DNA of 64,000 nt. It comes from CAITWD01 sp963842065 (GTDB taxonomy: Bacteria > Actinomycetota > Thermoleophilia > Miltoncostaeales > Miltoncostaeaceae). The position numbers were made by a program, and so were the translations under genes. Position 1 is the first letter of the stretch, and each line of letters opens with the position of its first letter. This document shows positions 30,118-39,449 of this stretch, piece after piece. The stretch spans positions 62,001 to 126,000 of the forward strand of contig CAWJEW010000006.1 in the NCBI GenBank assembly GCA_963842065.1. The letters are read 5' to 3'. A model generated the notes under the pieces. That model ran no database searches and was not told the origin of the DNA. It saw only the letters and a program-made list of their open reading frames with translations.

Positions 30118-30828
30118 ATGGACGCGATCTCACATCGCATCGACGTCGCGCGCATGCGGACCGCCATCGACGAGGTGCGGGACGAACTGGCCCAGGCCGC
30201 CCGCATGTCGGGACGTGCGCCGGCGGGCGTCGAGCTGCTGGTGGCGGGCAAGTACATCGAGGCCGACGAGACGCCGGCGCTCGTTGAGGCGGGCGTGCGC
30301 TTGATCGGGGAGAATCGACTCCAGCAACTGCAGGCCAAGCAGGAGCTCGTCGGCGGCGCGGTCACGTTCGATTTCATCGGCCACCTGCAGCGCCGCAAGG
30401 TCCGTGAGGTGTTGCGGCGGGTGCGGCTGATCCACAGCGTGGACTCGCTCGAGCTGGCCCGCGAGATCGCGCATCGTGCGGAAGGTCCGACCCGGGTTCT
30501 TGTCGAAGTCAACGCCGATGAAGAACCCAGCAAGTCCGGCATTGCGCAGTCGCAGCTGCGGCAGTTCATTGCCGACGTGTCGCGTTTGGAGCACATTGTG
30601 ATCGGCGGACTGATGGCGATGCCATCGCCCACGACCAATCCCGAAGACAGCCGTGGTGCCTTCGCGCGCACGCGTGAACTCATGCATGCGGTTGCTGTTG
30701 AATGGCAAGGGCGGCACGATTTCCGCGACCTGTCGATGGGGACCAGCCAGGATTACGTGGTCGCCGTCCAAGAGGGAGCGACCATTGTGCGTCTCGGACG
30801 CGGACTAATCGAGCGGGGAAGGGCGTAA
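30118..30828 (+). CDS. YggS family pyridoxal-phosphate-binding protein
   Basis: Single-domain TIM-barrel PLP protein (COG0325) that controls vitamin B6 homeostasis and has no known catalytic turnover. The 236 residues carry the PLP lysine in ELLVAGKYIEADE, GENRLQQLQAKQ, FIGHLQRRKVREV, VNADEEPSKSGI, GLMAMPSP and MGTSQDYVVAVQEGATIVRLG. The ATG at 30118 follows CACGAT by seven bases, again a possible leaderless start. Confidence 0.93.
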   Translation: MDAISHRIDVARMRTAIDEVRDELAQAARMSGRAPAGVELLVAGKYIEADETPALVEAGVRLIGENRLQQLQAKQELVGGAVTFDFIGHLQRRKVREVLRRVRLIHSVDSLELAREIAHRAEGPTRVLVEVNADEEPSKSGIAQSQLRQFIADVSRLEHIVIGGLMAMPSPTTNPEDSRGAFARTRELMHAVAVEWQGRHDFRDLSMGTSQDYVVAVQEGATIVRLGRGLIERGRA

Positions 30829-30830
30829 CC

Positions 30831-31412
30831 GTGGCAATCGGCGATATGTGGCACAAGACTCTCGTGTACTTCGGCATGGCCGACGGGCACGACGATGAGT
30901 ACCTCGATGACGATTTCGAGGACACCGGGGACTACCGGTCCTCGCCGCCGCCCTCGTCGCGGTCATCGGCCGAGGACGACCTCGAGCGCAGCTATCGTGA
31001 CCGGCCGAACGTCCGTCGGATCGCTCCGCGCCGCCGGGACGACTTCGATGACATCTACGCCGACTCGCCGACGTCCCGCTCCGGACAGCGCCCGACCGTC
31101 ATGCGCGCCGTGGACTCCCGTGCCAGCGCCCCGCGCTCGGAAGTGCACTTGATCCTCCCCAAGAACTTCAACGATGCCCAGCAGATCGCTGACAAGTTCA
31201 AGGCCTCGGTACCTGTGATCTTGAACCTGCAGTCCGCCGAGACCGACCTATCCAAGCGCCTGATCGACTTCTCGAGCGGTCTGACCTACGCACTGGACGG
31301 CGGGATGCAGCGCGTGGCCGACAAGGTGTTCATGTTGACCCCGCGGAATGTCGAGGTGTCTGCCGAGGAGCGTGCACGTCTCCTCGAGAAGGGCTTCTTC
31401 AACCAGTATTGA
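30831..31412 (+). CDS. sepF: cell division protein SepF
   Basis: Membrane-binding protein that anchors and bundles FtsZ at the division septum, essential in many Actinobacteria. The 193 residues begin with the amphipathic membrane anchor (MWHKTLVYFGMAD), continue with a ~75-residue acidic and Arg/Ser-rich disordered linker, and end with the conserved SepF core from VHLILPKNFNDAQQIADKF to DKVFMLTPRNVEVS. GTG at 30831 follows the yggS stop directly; an ATG at 30846 would start exactly at the anchor helix. Confidence 0.93.
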   Translation: MAIGDMWHKTLVYFGMADGHDDEYLDDDFEDTGDYRSSPPPSSRSSAEDDLERSYRDRPNVRRIAPRRRDDFDDIYADSPTSRSGQRPTVMRAVDSRASAPRSEVHLILPKNFNDAQQIADKFKASVPVILNLQSAETDLSKRLIDFSSGLTYALDGGMQRVADKVFMLTPRNVEVSAEERARLLEKGFFNQY

Positions 31413-32227
31413 GCCCGAGCCCGGAGCCCAACTTGGCGTGGCCGCGCTCCGTCGGGCTGGTCGGCTCCGGCGCGATGGGTCGCGCCATGCTGGCCGGGCT
31501 GGTGCGCACCGCACCGGGCCGCGGGGCGGCGTGCGTCGTAGCTGACGCGATTCCCGGGGCCGCCGCGCGGGGTGCCGCCGAGGTGGGCGCAACGCCCGGA
31601 TCGGTCGCACAGGCCGCCGGTTGCGAGCTGGTCGTTCTCGCCGTCAAGCCCAAGGATGCCGCCGAAGCGCTCGGTGAGCTTGCGCCCCATGTCGGGCCCG
31701 ACACGGTCGTGGTCTCCGTGGTCGCCGGATGGGATGTGGCGCGCTTGGAGGCCGCCGCACCGGGCGTTGCGGTCGTGCGGACGATGCCGAACCTGGCGGT
31801 GCGCTTCGGCGCGGGGCTGGTGGCACTTGCGACCGACGGCGTGGATCCGGCGCGCCGGGAGGACCTCGAGCGCGCCCTGGCGCCGCTGGGTGAGGTGGTG
31901 CCGTTGCCGGAGAGCCTGTTTCCCGCCGCGACCGCGCTGGCCGGCAGCGGGCCCGGGCTCATGGCGCTGATCGTCGAGGCGTTCGAGGACGGTGGCGTGG
32001 CGAGCGGCTTGACGCGCGATCAGGCCCGGGCGATGGCCCGGGCCGTGCTGGTCGGGACGGCCGCGCTGCTCTCCGACGACGACGCGGATCCCGCCGTGCT
32101 GCGGCAGCAGGTCAGTTCGCCCGCCGGGACCACTATCGCCGGGCTGATGGTGCTCGAGCGCGGCAGCGTGCGGGCGCACGTCGCCGATGCGATCGTCGCC
32201 GCCGCGCGCCGCGCGGCGGAACTCTAG
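31409..32227 (+). CDS. proC: pyrroline-5-carboxylate reductase
   Basis: NAD(P)H-dependent last step of proline synthesis. The 272 residues have the dinucleotide motif VGLVGSGAMGRAMLAGLVR, AVKPKDAAEALGEL, VVRTMPNLAVRFGAG and the C-terminal proC signature LRQQVSSPAGTTIAGLMVLE. The TTG start at 31409 shares TTGA with the sepF stop. The gene sits between sepF and yggT, where it is also found in several other bacteria. Confidence 0.93.
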   Translation: MSPSPEPNLAWPRSVGLVGSGAMGRAMLAGLVRTAPGRGAACVVADAIPGAAARGAAEVGATPGSVAQAAGCELVVLAVKPKDAAEALGELAPHVGPDTVVVSVVAGWDVARLEAAAPGVAVVRTMPNLAVRFGAGLVALATDGVDPARREDLERALAPLGEVVPLPESLFPAATALAGSGPGLMALIVEAFEDGGVASGLTRDQARAMARAVLVGTAALLSDDDADPAVLRQQVSSPAGTTIAGLMVLERGSVRAHVADAIVAAARRAAEL

Positions 32228-32237
32228 GGCGCCGCCG

Positions 32238-32510
32238 GTGGGTGCGGTGATCACCTACGTGAACGCGCTGTTTATCGTGTTCACGATCGTCATCCTGCTA
32301 CGGATCCTGCTGTCGTTCATCACCATCGTGCCGATGCGCCGCAGCACGCAGGCCGTCTACGACTTCATCATCGATTCGACCGAGTGGTACCTGCGGATCT
32401 TTCGCCGGTTCATCCCGCCGCTGGGGATGTTCGACCTGTCGCCGATCGTGGCGATCATCGTGCTCGGCATCCTGCAGGTGCTCGTGACCAACATCCTCAG
32501 TGGAATCTGA
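32238..32510 (+). CDS. YggT family membrane protein
   Basis: Small membrane protein of 90 residues with two membrane segments (about residues 8-30 and 68-88) around a conserved cytoplasmic-type loop that includes RIFRRFIPPLGMFDLSPIVA. Its function is unknown; it is a regular neighbour of sepF. Start is GTG at 32238 or GTG at 32247. Confidence 0.85.
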   Translation: MGAVITYVNALFIVFTIVILLRILLSFITIVPMRRSTQAVYDFIIDSTEWYLRIFRRFIPPLGMFDLSPIVAIIVLGILQVLVTNILSGI

Positions 32511-32835
32511 GCCGGACCCACTGCCCGTTTGGCTCAGAATGCGGGATGATGGTGTCGTGGTGAGCGTGAAAGCCGTGCCCCGTGCCCGAAGGACCCAAGT
32601 GGTGGGGATGCAGGATGGTGCGGTGCGTATTCAGATAGCTGCCGCCCCGCACAAGGGGCAATCCAACGCCGCGTTATGCGCGTATCTCGCGGACGCCGCG
32701 GGTGTGCGTCCACGCGCGGTCCGGGTCGGGCGCGGGTCGTCCGGGGCGCGCAAGCTCGTCGAGATCGATGGGCCACCGCAGGCCGTCGCGGCTGCGCTGA
32801 CGGCGCGGCTCGGACCCCTGATCGAGTCTTCATGA
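32500..32835 (+). CDS. DUF167 (YggU family) protein
   Basis: Small conserved protein of unknown function, 111 residues. Typical segments are VVSVKAVPRARRTQVVG, IQIAAAPHKGQSNAALCAYL and VRVGRGSSGARKLVEIDG. The GTG at 32500 overlaps the yggT end by 11 bases, and lspA follows with an ATGA overlap. Confidence 0.88.
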   Translation: MESEPDPLPVWLRMRDDGVVVSVKAVPRARRTQVVGMQDGAVRIQIAAAPHKGQSNAALCAYLADAAGVRPRAVRVGRGSSGARKLVEIDGPPQAVAAALTARLGPLIESS

Positions 32836-33371
32836 CCAGCACGCGTGGCGCGCTGAGCGCCGAGGACGTGCAGATGGCGACCGAGCGCCGGCTGCGCCGC
32901 GAAGCGCGCTCGCGCTGGATCCGGCTCGTCGTGGTCGCCGGGATCGTGCTGGTGTGCGATCAGATCGTCAAGGCCATCATCCGTGGCCAACTGGAGGTCG
33001 GGGAGGGTTGGACCATCACCAGCTTCCTGTCGATCCTGCGGGTCACCAACCACGGGATCGCGTTCGGCATGTTCCCCGGCCGGCAGGCCTACGTGGCGGT
33101 GATCACCGTCATCGCGCTGTGTGCGATCGCGATCTTCCTGGCCCGCCTGGTGCGGCGGAACCTGATCGCGGCGACCGGGGCGGGCCTGTTGGTCGGCGGG
33201 AGCCTGGGCAACCTCACCGACCGCCTGCTGCACGGCGGTGTGACCGACTACATCGACTTCTCCTTCTGGCCGACGTTCAACCTTGCCGATGCGTGCATCA
33301 CTGTCGGCGCCGCGCTGATCGTGTGGGGCCTGATGCAGACCGGCGCCGATGGCAAGCCCGTCGCGTCCTGA
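32832..33371 (+). CDS. lspA: lipoprotein signal peptidase
   Basis: Signal peptidase II, the aspartyl membrane protease that cleaves lipoprotein signal peptides. The protein has 179 residues with about four membrane segments. The catalytic aspartates are in GNLTDRLLHGGVTDYIDF and FNLADACITVG; VTNHGIAFGMFPG is also characteristic. The charged ~30-residue N-terminal extension before the first membrane segment is longer than in E. coli. Its end shares CTGA with a frame leading into the RluD-type gene. Confidence 0.95.
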   Translation: MTSTRGALSAEDVQMATERRLRREARSRWIRLVVVAGIVLVCDQIVKAIIRGQLEVGEGWTITSFLSILRVTNHGIAFGMFPGRQAYVAVITVIALCAIAIFLARLVRRNLIAATGAGLLVGGSLGNLTDRLLHGGVTDYIDFSFWPTFNLADACITVGAALIVWGLMQTGADGKPVAS

Positions 33372-33424
33372 GCACCAATGGCTGCCGATGTCCGAGGGCC
33401 GCGCGGGGCTGTGCGGAGTGGGCC

Positions 33425-34360
33425 CTGAGCGCTGAACCGCACGAGCTGACGCTCGTGGTCGGGCCTGACCAAGCCGGACAGCGCATCGACGTGGTCATCG
33501 GGCGGGTGCCGGAGGTCGGCAGCCGGGCGGAGGCGCAGCGCCTGATCGCAGGCGGTCGGGTCGAGGTGGACGGCGCCCCGCCGCGTAAGCGCGACGTGCT
33601 GGAGGTCGGCGCGCGGATCCGGGTGCGCCCGCGCGCGCAACAGGCGAGCGCGCTGGAGCCCGATGCGAGCGTCACGTTCGGCATCGCCTATGAGGATCCG
33701 CATCTGATCGTTGTCGACAAACCGCCGGGACTGGTGGTTCACCCGGCCCGCGGACATGCGACCGGCACGCTCGTGCACGGTCTGCTCGGGCTCGCCGCCA
33801 CGGGGGGCGACGACCCCACGCGGCCGGGGATTGTCCACCGACTCGATCGGGACACCAGCGGCCTGATGGTCGTCGCTCGGTCCGAGCAGGTCCACCGGCG
33901 CCTGCAGCGGATGCTGCGCGAGCGCCGCATCGAGCGCCGCTACCTGGTCGCGGTCCACGGCACGCCACCGCCGGCGTTCAGTATCGATCGACCCATCGCA
34001 CGCCATCCGCGGGACCGGCTGCGCATGGCGGTCGTCCCGGTGGGCACCGGTCGTGACGCGGTCACCCACGTGCGGGTGCTCGAGCAGTGGGACGGGGTCG
34101 CCTTCTGCGAGGCGCGGCTCGAGACCGGTCGCACCCATCAGATCCGCGTGCATCTGGAGGCAACGGGATTCCCGGTGCTCGGCGATCCGGTGTACGGGCA
34201 GCGGGCCGACCGCCGGGGGCTCGCGCGTCAGTTCCTGCACGCATACCGGCTCGCATTCGATCATCCGGTCCCGGGCGAGGTGCGGATCGACCTCGAGAGC
34301 CCGTTGCCGCATGATCTCGCACTCACGGTCGCGCGGGAGCGTGCGCGGGCGAACCCGTAG
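33425..34360 (+). CDS. RluD-type ribosomal large subunit pseudouridine synthase
   Basis: Makes pseudouridine in 23S rRNA. The protein has an S4 domain (VGSRAEAQRLIAGGRVEVDG) followed by the RluA-family catalytic domain with the active-site aspartate in GIVHRLDRDTSGLMVV, and ETGRTHQIRVHLEATGFPVLGD. About 311 residues. There is no ATG, GTG or TTG in frame between the lspA stop and the conserved S4 domain. The best start is CTG at 33425, six bases after GGAG (33415-33418); CTG at 33368 overlaps the lspA stop. Confidence 0.9.
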   Translation: MSAEPHELTLVVGPDQAGQRIDVVIGRVPEVGSRAEAQRLIAGGRVEVDGAPPRKRDVLEVGARIRVRPRAQQASALEPDASVTFGIAYEDPHLIVVDKPPGLVVHPARGHATGTLVHGLLGLAATGGDDPTRPGIVHRLDRDTSGLMVVARSEQVHRRLQRMLRERRIERRYLVAVHGTPPPAFSIDRPIARHPRDRLRMAVVPVGTGRDAVTHVRVLEQWDGVAFCEARLETGRTHQIRVHLEATGFPVLGDPVYGQRADRRGLARQFLHAYRLAFDHPVPGEVRIDLESPLPHDLALTVARERARANP

Positions 34361-34391
34361 CCACATTTCCGGCAGAATTGTCGCGGCGCGC

Positions 34392-34397
34392 TAAGAT
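34392..34397 (+). promoter_or_regulatory. -10 element upstream of rpsB
   Basis: TAAGAT (four of six matches) lies about 135 bases before the rpsB GTG. The implied leader of about 130 bases is long for this window; S2 autoregulates through its leader in other bacteria, so this one may fold into a regulatory RNA. Confidence 0.4.
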
Positions 34398-34531
34398 CCC
34401 GCGCTGAAGGTCGCACTGTCCCACCGACCCGTCCTGACTCCACCCGGTGGCGGTGCCCGCGCGCAGATCGCGCGTCGGGTCCATCGGGGACGCGACGGAA
34501 TCGCATCAAAACCATCATGCAAGGAGCTTTC

Positions 34532-35542
<1,011 letters not shown>

Positions 35543-35583
35543 GCGTTTTCGTCTAATCGAGTTCGATTCAAGGAGCACATCGA

Positions 35584-36192
35584 GTGAGTACCGCCATTTC
35601 GGCGAAGCAGGTAAAGGATCTGCGCGAAAAGACCGGCGCGGGCATGATGGATTGCAAGAAGGCGCTCGAGGAGACCGACGGCGACGTCGACGCCGCCGTG
35701 ACGCTGCTTCGTAAGAAGGGCATCGCCGCTGCCGAAAAGCGCGCCGGGCGTACGGCCAATGAGGGCCTGTGCGACAGCTATATCCACCAGGGCGGCCGCG
35801 TCGGCGTGCTACTCGAGGTCAACTGCGAGACCGACTTCGTCGCCCGGAGCGAGCCGTTCAAGAACTTCGTCCATGACGTCGCCATCCAGATCGCGGCCAT
35901 GAACCCGTTGTTCGTCCAAGCGGACGACGTTCCGGAGCAGTGGCTGGCCACCGAGCGCGAGATCGCCGCCGAGCAGTCCAGGGACATTCCCGAGCAGGCG
36001 CGCGATCGGGCGATCGAGGGTCGCATCGCCAAACGGCTCAAGGAAATCTGCCTGCTCGACCAGCAATTCGTGCGCGACACTGGTGAGAAACAGCCCCCGA
36101 GCGTCGACGAGCTGCGAGCGCGTCTGTCGGCTGAGGTCGGCGAGAACATCACGATCCGCCGGTTCGTGAGATTCGAGCTCGGTGGGCAGTAG
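35584..36192 (+). CDS. tsf: elongation factor Ts
   Basis: Guanine-nucleotide exchange factor for EF-Tu. The 202 residues have the UBA-like N-terminal domain (KDLREKTGAGMMDCKKALEE), the exchange motif NCETDFVAR and a single short core domain; this is the compact form, without the second core subdomain of E. coli EF-Ts (283 residues). GTG at 35584 is preceded by AAGGAG (35570-35575). Standard place after rpsB. Confidence 0.97.
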   Translation: MSTAISAKQVKDLREKTGAGMMDCKKALEETDGDVDAAVTLLRKKGIAAAEKRAGRTANEGLCDSYIHQGGRVGVLLEVNCETDFVARSEPFKNFVHDVAIQIAAMNPLFVQADDVPEQWLATEREIAAEQSRDIPEQARDRAIEGRIAKRLKEICLLDQQFVRDTGEKQPPSVDELRARLSAEVGENITIRRFVRFELGGQ

Positions 36193-36949
36193 GCAACATC
36201 CTTCCGACGTGAGGACTGAGGCTGAGGGCCCGGCCTCGGTATACCGTCGCGTTGTCCTGAAACTCTCCGGCGAGGCCTTGATGGGTGAGGGGGAGTACGG
36301 GATCGATCCCGAGCGGGTGGCCGCGATCGCCCGCCAGGTGCGCCGCGCGAGCGAGATGGGGGTCGAGGTGGCGATTGTCGTGGGAGCGGGCAACATCTTC
36401 CGCGGCGTGAGCGGGACGGCGGCCGGTATGGACCGTTCGACGGCGGACTACATGGGCATGATCGCGACCGTGCTGAACGCGCTGGCGATCCAGGACGCGC
36501 TGGAGAAGCTCGGCTTGACGACGCGGGTCCAGTCGGCGATCGCGATGCAGGAGGTCGCCGAGCCGTACATCCGCCGGCGCGCCATGCGCCACCTGGAAAA
36601 GCAACGGGTCGTGATCTTCGCGGGCGGCACGGGAAACCCGTTCTTCACCACCGACACGACCGCCGCGCTGCGTGCGCTGGAGATGGGCGCCGAGTGCATC
36701 CTGATGGCCAAGAACAACGTCGACGGGGTCCTCGACGCCGATCCACGCGAGGTCTCGGACGCCAAGCTGATCCCGCAAATCACGCATATGGAAGCCATTG
36801 AGCGCGGGCTGCGCGTCATGGATACGACGGCCCTGACGCTTTGCATGGACAACCGGCTGCCGATCCTGGTCTTCAACATGACCGATGAGGCGAATATCGG
36901 GCGGATCCTATCGGGCGAGCACATCGGCACCCGCGTGATCACGGAGTAA
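36182..36949 (+). CDS. pyrH: uridylate kinase
   Basis: Phosphorylates UMP to UDP, supplying all pyrimidine nucleotides. Up to 255 residues with the amino-acid-kinase fold: VVLKLSGEALMGEGEYG, VVGAGNIFRG, ADYMGMIATVLNALA and GTGNPFFTTDTTAALRALEM. The start is uncertain: GTG at 36182 overlaps the tsf end by 11 bases, GTG at 36209 gives 246 residues; neither has a good ribosome site. UMP kinases of this type are usually activated by GTP and inhibited by UTP. Confidence 0.96.
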   Translation: MGSRQHPSDVRTEAEGPASVYRRVVLKLSGEALMGEGEYGIDPERVAAIARQVRRASEMGVEVAIVVGAGNIFRGVSGTAAGMDRSTADYMGMIATVLNALAIQDALEKLGLTTRVQSAIAMQEVAEPYIRRRAMRHLEKQRVVIFAGGTGNPFFTTDTTAALRALEMGAECILMAKNNVDGVLDADPREVSDAKLIPQITHMEAIERGLRVMDTTALTLCMDNRLPILVFNMTDEANIGRILSGEHIGTRVITE

Positions 36950-36959
36950 GGAGCAGATC

Positions 36960-37514
36960 GTGAAGGACCGACTCGAGGACGCCAAGCGGCGCATGGAAGG
37001 TGCATCGCGTGCCTTCGCACATGAGCTGAACTCAGTTCGCACCGGCCGCGCCAGCACTGCGCTCCTGGACCGCGTGCAAGTCGACGCCTACGGGGTCCGC
37101 ACGCCGCTGAACCAGCTGGCGTCGATCTCGGCGCCTGAGGCGCGGCTGCTGACCATCCAACCCTACGACCGCGGCCTGTTCCAGAACATCGAGAAGGCGA
37201 TCCAGGAGTCGGACCTCGGGCTGACGCCCAACAACGACGGCCAGATCATCCGCATCGCCATCCCGCAGCTGTCGGAGGAGCGGCGTAAGGAGTTCGTCAG
37301 GCTGGTCGGCAAAATGGCCGAAGAGGCCCGCGTAGCGGTCCGCAACGTGCGCCGGGACGTGCTCAACGACATGAAGCGCGCCGAGAAGGAAGGCGAGGTC
37401 TCCAAGAACGAGGTCGGCCGGATGCAGGACGACGTCCAGAAACTCACCGACGCGGAGATCAAGCGCATCGACGAGCAGCTGCACCGTAAGGAAGCTGAGA
37501 TCCTCGAGGTCTGA
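36960..37514 (+). CDS. frr: ribosome recycling factor
   Basis: Splits post-termination ribosomes together with EF-G. The 184 residues have the two-domain RRF plan: a long three-helix bundle and the small domain with VDAYGVRTPLNQLASIS, ending in the helix EGEVSKNEVGRMQDDVQKL. GTG at 36960 follows AAGGAGC at a proper distance. Confidence 0.97.
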   Translation: MKDRLEDAKRRMEGASRAFAHELNSVRTGRASTALLDRVQVDAYGVRTPLNQLASISAPEARLLTIQPYDRGLFQNIEKAIQESDLGLTPNNDGQIIRIAIPQLSEERRKEFVRLVGKMAEEARVAVRNVRRDVLNDMKRAEKEGEVSKNEVGRMQDDVQKLTDAEIKRIDEQLHRKEAEILEV

Positions 37515-37548
37515 CGGGTTTCCGGTCGCAGACTCCGGCCATCCGCGT

Positions 37549-38313
37549 ATGACCATTGCATCCCGCTTGTCGGCAGCACGCACCGTGCTGGGGTTGGGTA
37601 AGGCAGCCCGCTCGCAGCCGCGCGTTCCGCTTGCGCGCGTGCCGAACTCGATCGCGATCATCATGGACGGCAACGGGCGCTGGGCGCGGTCGCGCGGGCT
37701 GCCGCCCGGTGCCGGCCACCGCGCTGGGGCTCGCGCCCTCAAGGAGGTCGTGCGGCGCGCGGGCGACATGGGGGTGCACGACCTGACCGTGTTCTCGTTC
37801 TCCACCGAGAACTGGAACCGCCCCAAGGACGAGGTCGAGGACCTGATGGGGCTGTTCTCGGAGATGATCGACCGCGAGGTTCCCGAGCTCCACGCCGAAG
37901 GCGTCCAGATCCGGTTCATCGGCCGGCGCGACGATCTCGACGCCGCGCTGCGGGCCCGCATTGATGACGCCGAGGCGCTGACGGCCGACAACACTCGCCT
38001 GCGCCTGTTTATCGCGATGAACTACGGCGGTCGCCAGGAGATCCTTGACGCCGCAGGCGCATTGGCCGCCAGGGGCATCGTCGAGCCGACCGAGGACGAC
38101 TTCCGCGCGGCGCTGTACGGCCCGGACCTGGGGGATCCGGAGCTGGTGATCCGTACCAGCGGCGAGCAGCGGCTCTCGAACTTCCTGCTGTGGCAGTCGG
38201 CGTACTCGGAGCTGTATTTCGCTCCCCAGCTGTGGCCGGACTTCGGCGCGGACGACTTGGAAGTGGCGATCGCCGACTACGCCGGCCGCGAACGACGCTT
38301 CGGTGGCCGATGA
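37549..38313 (+). CDS. uppS: isoprenyl transferase (undecaprenyl diphosphate synthase type)
   Basis: Cis-prenyltransferase that extends farnesyl or related diphosphates with IPP to make the lipid carrier for cell wall synthesis. The 254 residues carry SIAIIMDGNGRWARSRGLP with the catalytic aspartate, TVFSFSTENWNRP and RTSGEQRLSNFLLWQSAYSE. The first ~35 residues are a basic extension. Actinobacteria may have several such enzymes with different chain lengths, so the product length is not certain. Confidence 0.95.
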   Translation: MTIASRLSAARTVLGLGKAARSQPRVPLARVPNSIAIIMDGNGRWARSRGLPPGAGHRAGARALKEVVRRAGDMGVHDLTVFSFSTENWNRPKDEVEDLMGLFSEMIDREVPELHAEGVQIRFIGRRDDLDAALRARIDDAEALTADNTRLRLFIAMNYGGRQEILDAAGALAARGIVEPTEDDFRAALYGPDLGDPELVIRTSGEQRLSNFLLWQSAYSELYFAPQLWPDFGADDLEVAIADYAGRERRFGGR

Positions 38314-39416
38314 GCTCCCGATTTGGGCGCTTCCGACGCCGCCGCGAGACCCGCGATGAGCAGGATGAGGAGTTCGACCAGTACGAGACCCTCACCGGCG
38401 ACGCGCCGATAGTCCCGGCCGCGCGTCTCCCCGAACGCGAGGATCGCGCCGGTACAGCACGCCCGGGGCCGGAACCCGTGTCGGAGCCTGAGCACGAACT
38501 CGGGCCGGATCCGGACGACGATGTCGGCTTCGACGACGACGACTGGGACGTGTACGAGGACACGGAGGAGGACTGGGCGGAGCCGCCGCCGGGACCGAGT
38601 CTGCGCGAGCGCCTGGGCGGCGGCGGCGGCCTCGGATCGCGGCTTGCCATCGGCGTGCCGGGCGTGCTCCTGGCGATCGCCGTCGTGGTGGTCGGCGGCG
38701 GCATCTTCGCCGCGGCGGTCGGGGTGCTGGCGATCCTCGCCTTGTACGAGTTCTACTCGCTGACGGCCGCTTGGCGGCCCCTGCGCTGGGCAGGATACGT
38801 GGGGGTTATCGCCACGGTGGCGATGGCCTGGGGGGTGACGTCGGCCGACCAGGGCGTGCTGATCGGCATCGCCATCGGCATGGGCTGCGTCGCCTTGGCC
38901 GGGCTCTTGGTGGCCCGGCGCGACGACATCACCGGTCGTATGGCGGCAACGGCGTTCGGGCTGATCTACGTGGGGCTGCCGTTCGGGCTCTTGGTCGCCA
39001 CTCGCCAGCTGCCCCACGGGGGCGGAGCCGTTGCGAACGTGCTCGTCGGGACCTGGGTGTTCGACACGGCCTCGTTCGTGGGGGGCAAGCTCTGGGGGCG
39101 ACGGCACATCGCGCCATTCGTCTCGCCCGGCAAGACGCTCGAAGGCTTGGTCATCGGTGTGATCTTCGGCACCGGCGCGGTATGGATCGCAGGGCTGTAC
39201 ATGTCGTGGATCTCGGGCTGGGACTCGGTGATCGTCGGGCTGGTGATCTGCGCGGCCGGCTTTGTGGGCGATCTGTTCGAGTCGATGCTCAAGCGCGACA
39301 TCGGGGTCAAGGACTCCGGACGACTGCTGCTCGCCCACGGCGGCGTCCTCGATCGGTTCGACGCACTGATGTTCGCGACGGTCGCTGCGTACTTCGTCAC
39401 CGTGGCGCTCGTGTAG
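38310..39416 (+). CDS. cdsA: phosphatidate cytidylyltransferase
   Basis: Makes CDP-diacylglycerol from CTP and phosphatidate, the branch point of phospholipid synthesis. The 368 residues have about eight membrane segments from residue 112 on and the CdsA signature SPGKTLEGLVIGVIFG with DLFESMLKRDIGVKDSGRLL and GGVLDRFDALMF. The first ~110 residues are a soluble extension, basic at first, then extremely acidic (DDDVGFDDDDWDVYEDTEED). ATGA overlap with uppS. Confidence 0.94.
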   Translation: MSSRFGRFRRRRETRDEQDEEFDQYETLTGDAPIVPAARLPEREDRAGTARPGPEPVSEPEHELGPDPDDDVGFDDDDWDVYEDTEEDWAEPPPGPSLRERLGGGGGLGSRLAIGVPGVLLAIAVVVVGGGIFAAAVGVLAILALYEFYSLTAAWRPLRWAGYVGVIATVAMAWGVTSADQGVLIGIAIGMGCVALAGLLVARRDDITGRMAATAFGLIYVGLPFGLLVATRQLPHGGGAVANVLVGTWVFDTASFVGGKLWGRRHIAPFVSPGKTLEGLVIGVIFGTGAVWIAGLYMSWISGWDSVIVGLVICAAGFVGDLFESMLKRDIGVKDSGRLLLAHGGVLDRFDALMFATVAAYFVTVALV

Positions 39417-39449
39417 CGATGCGCCGCGCCCGCACGGGGAGTGGTGCGC

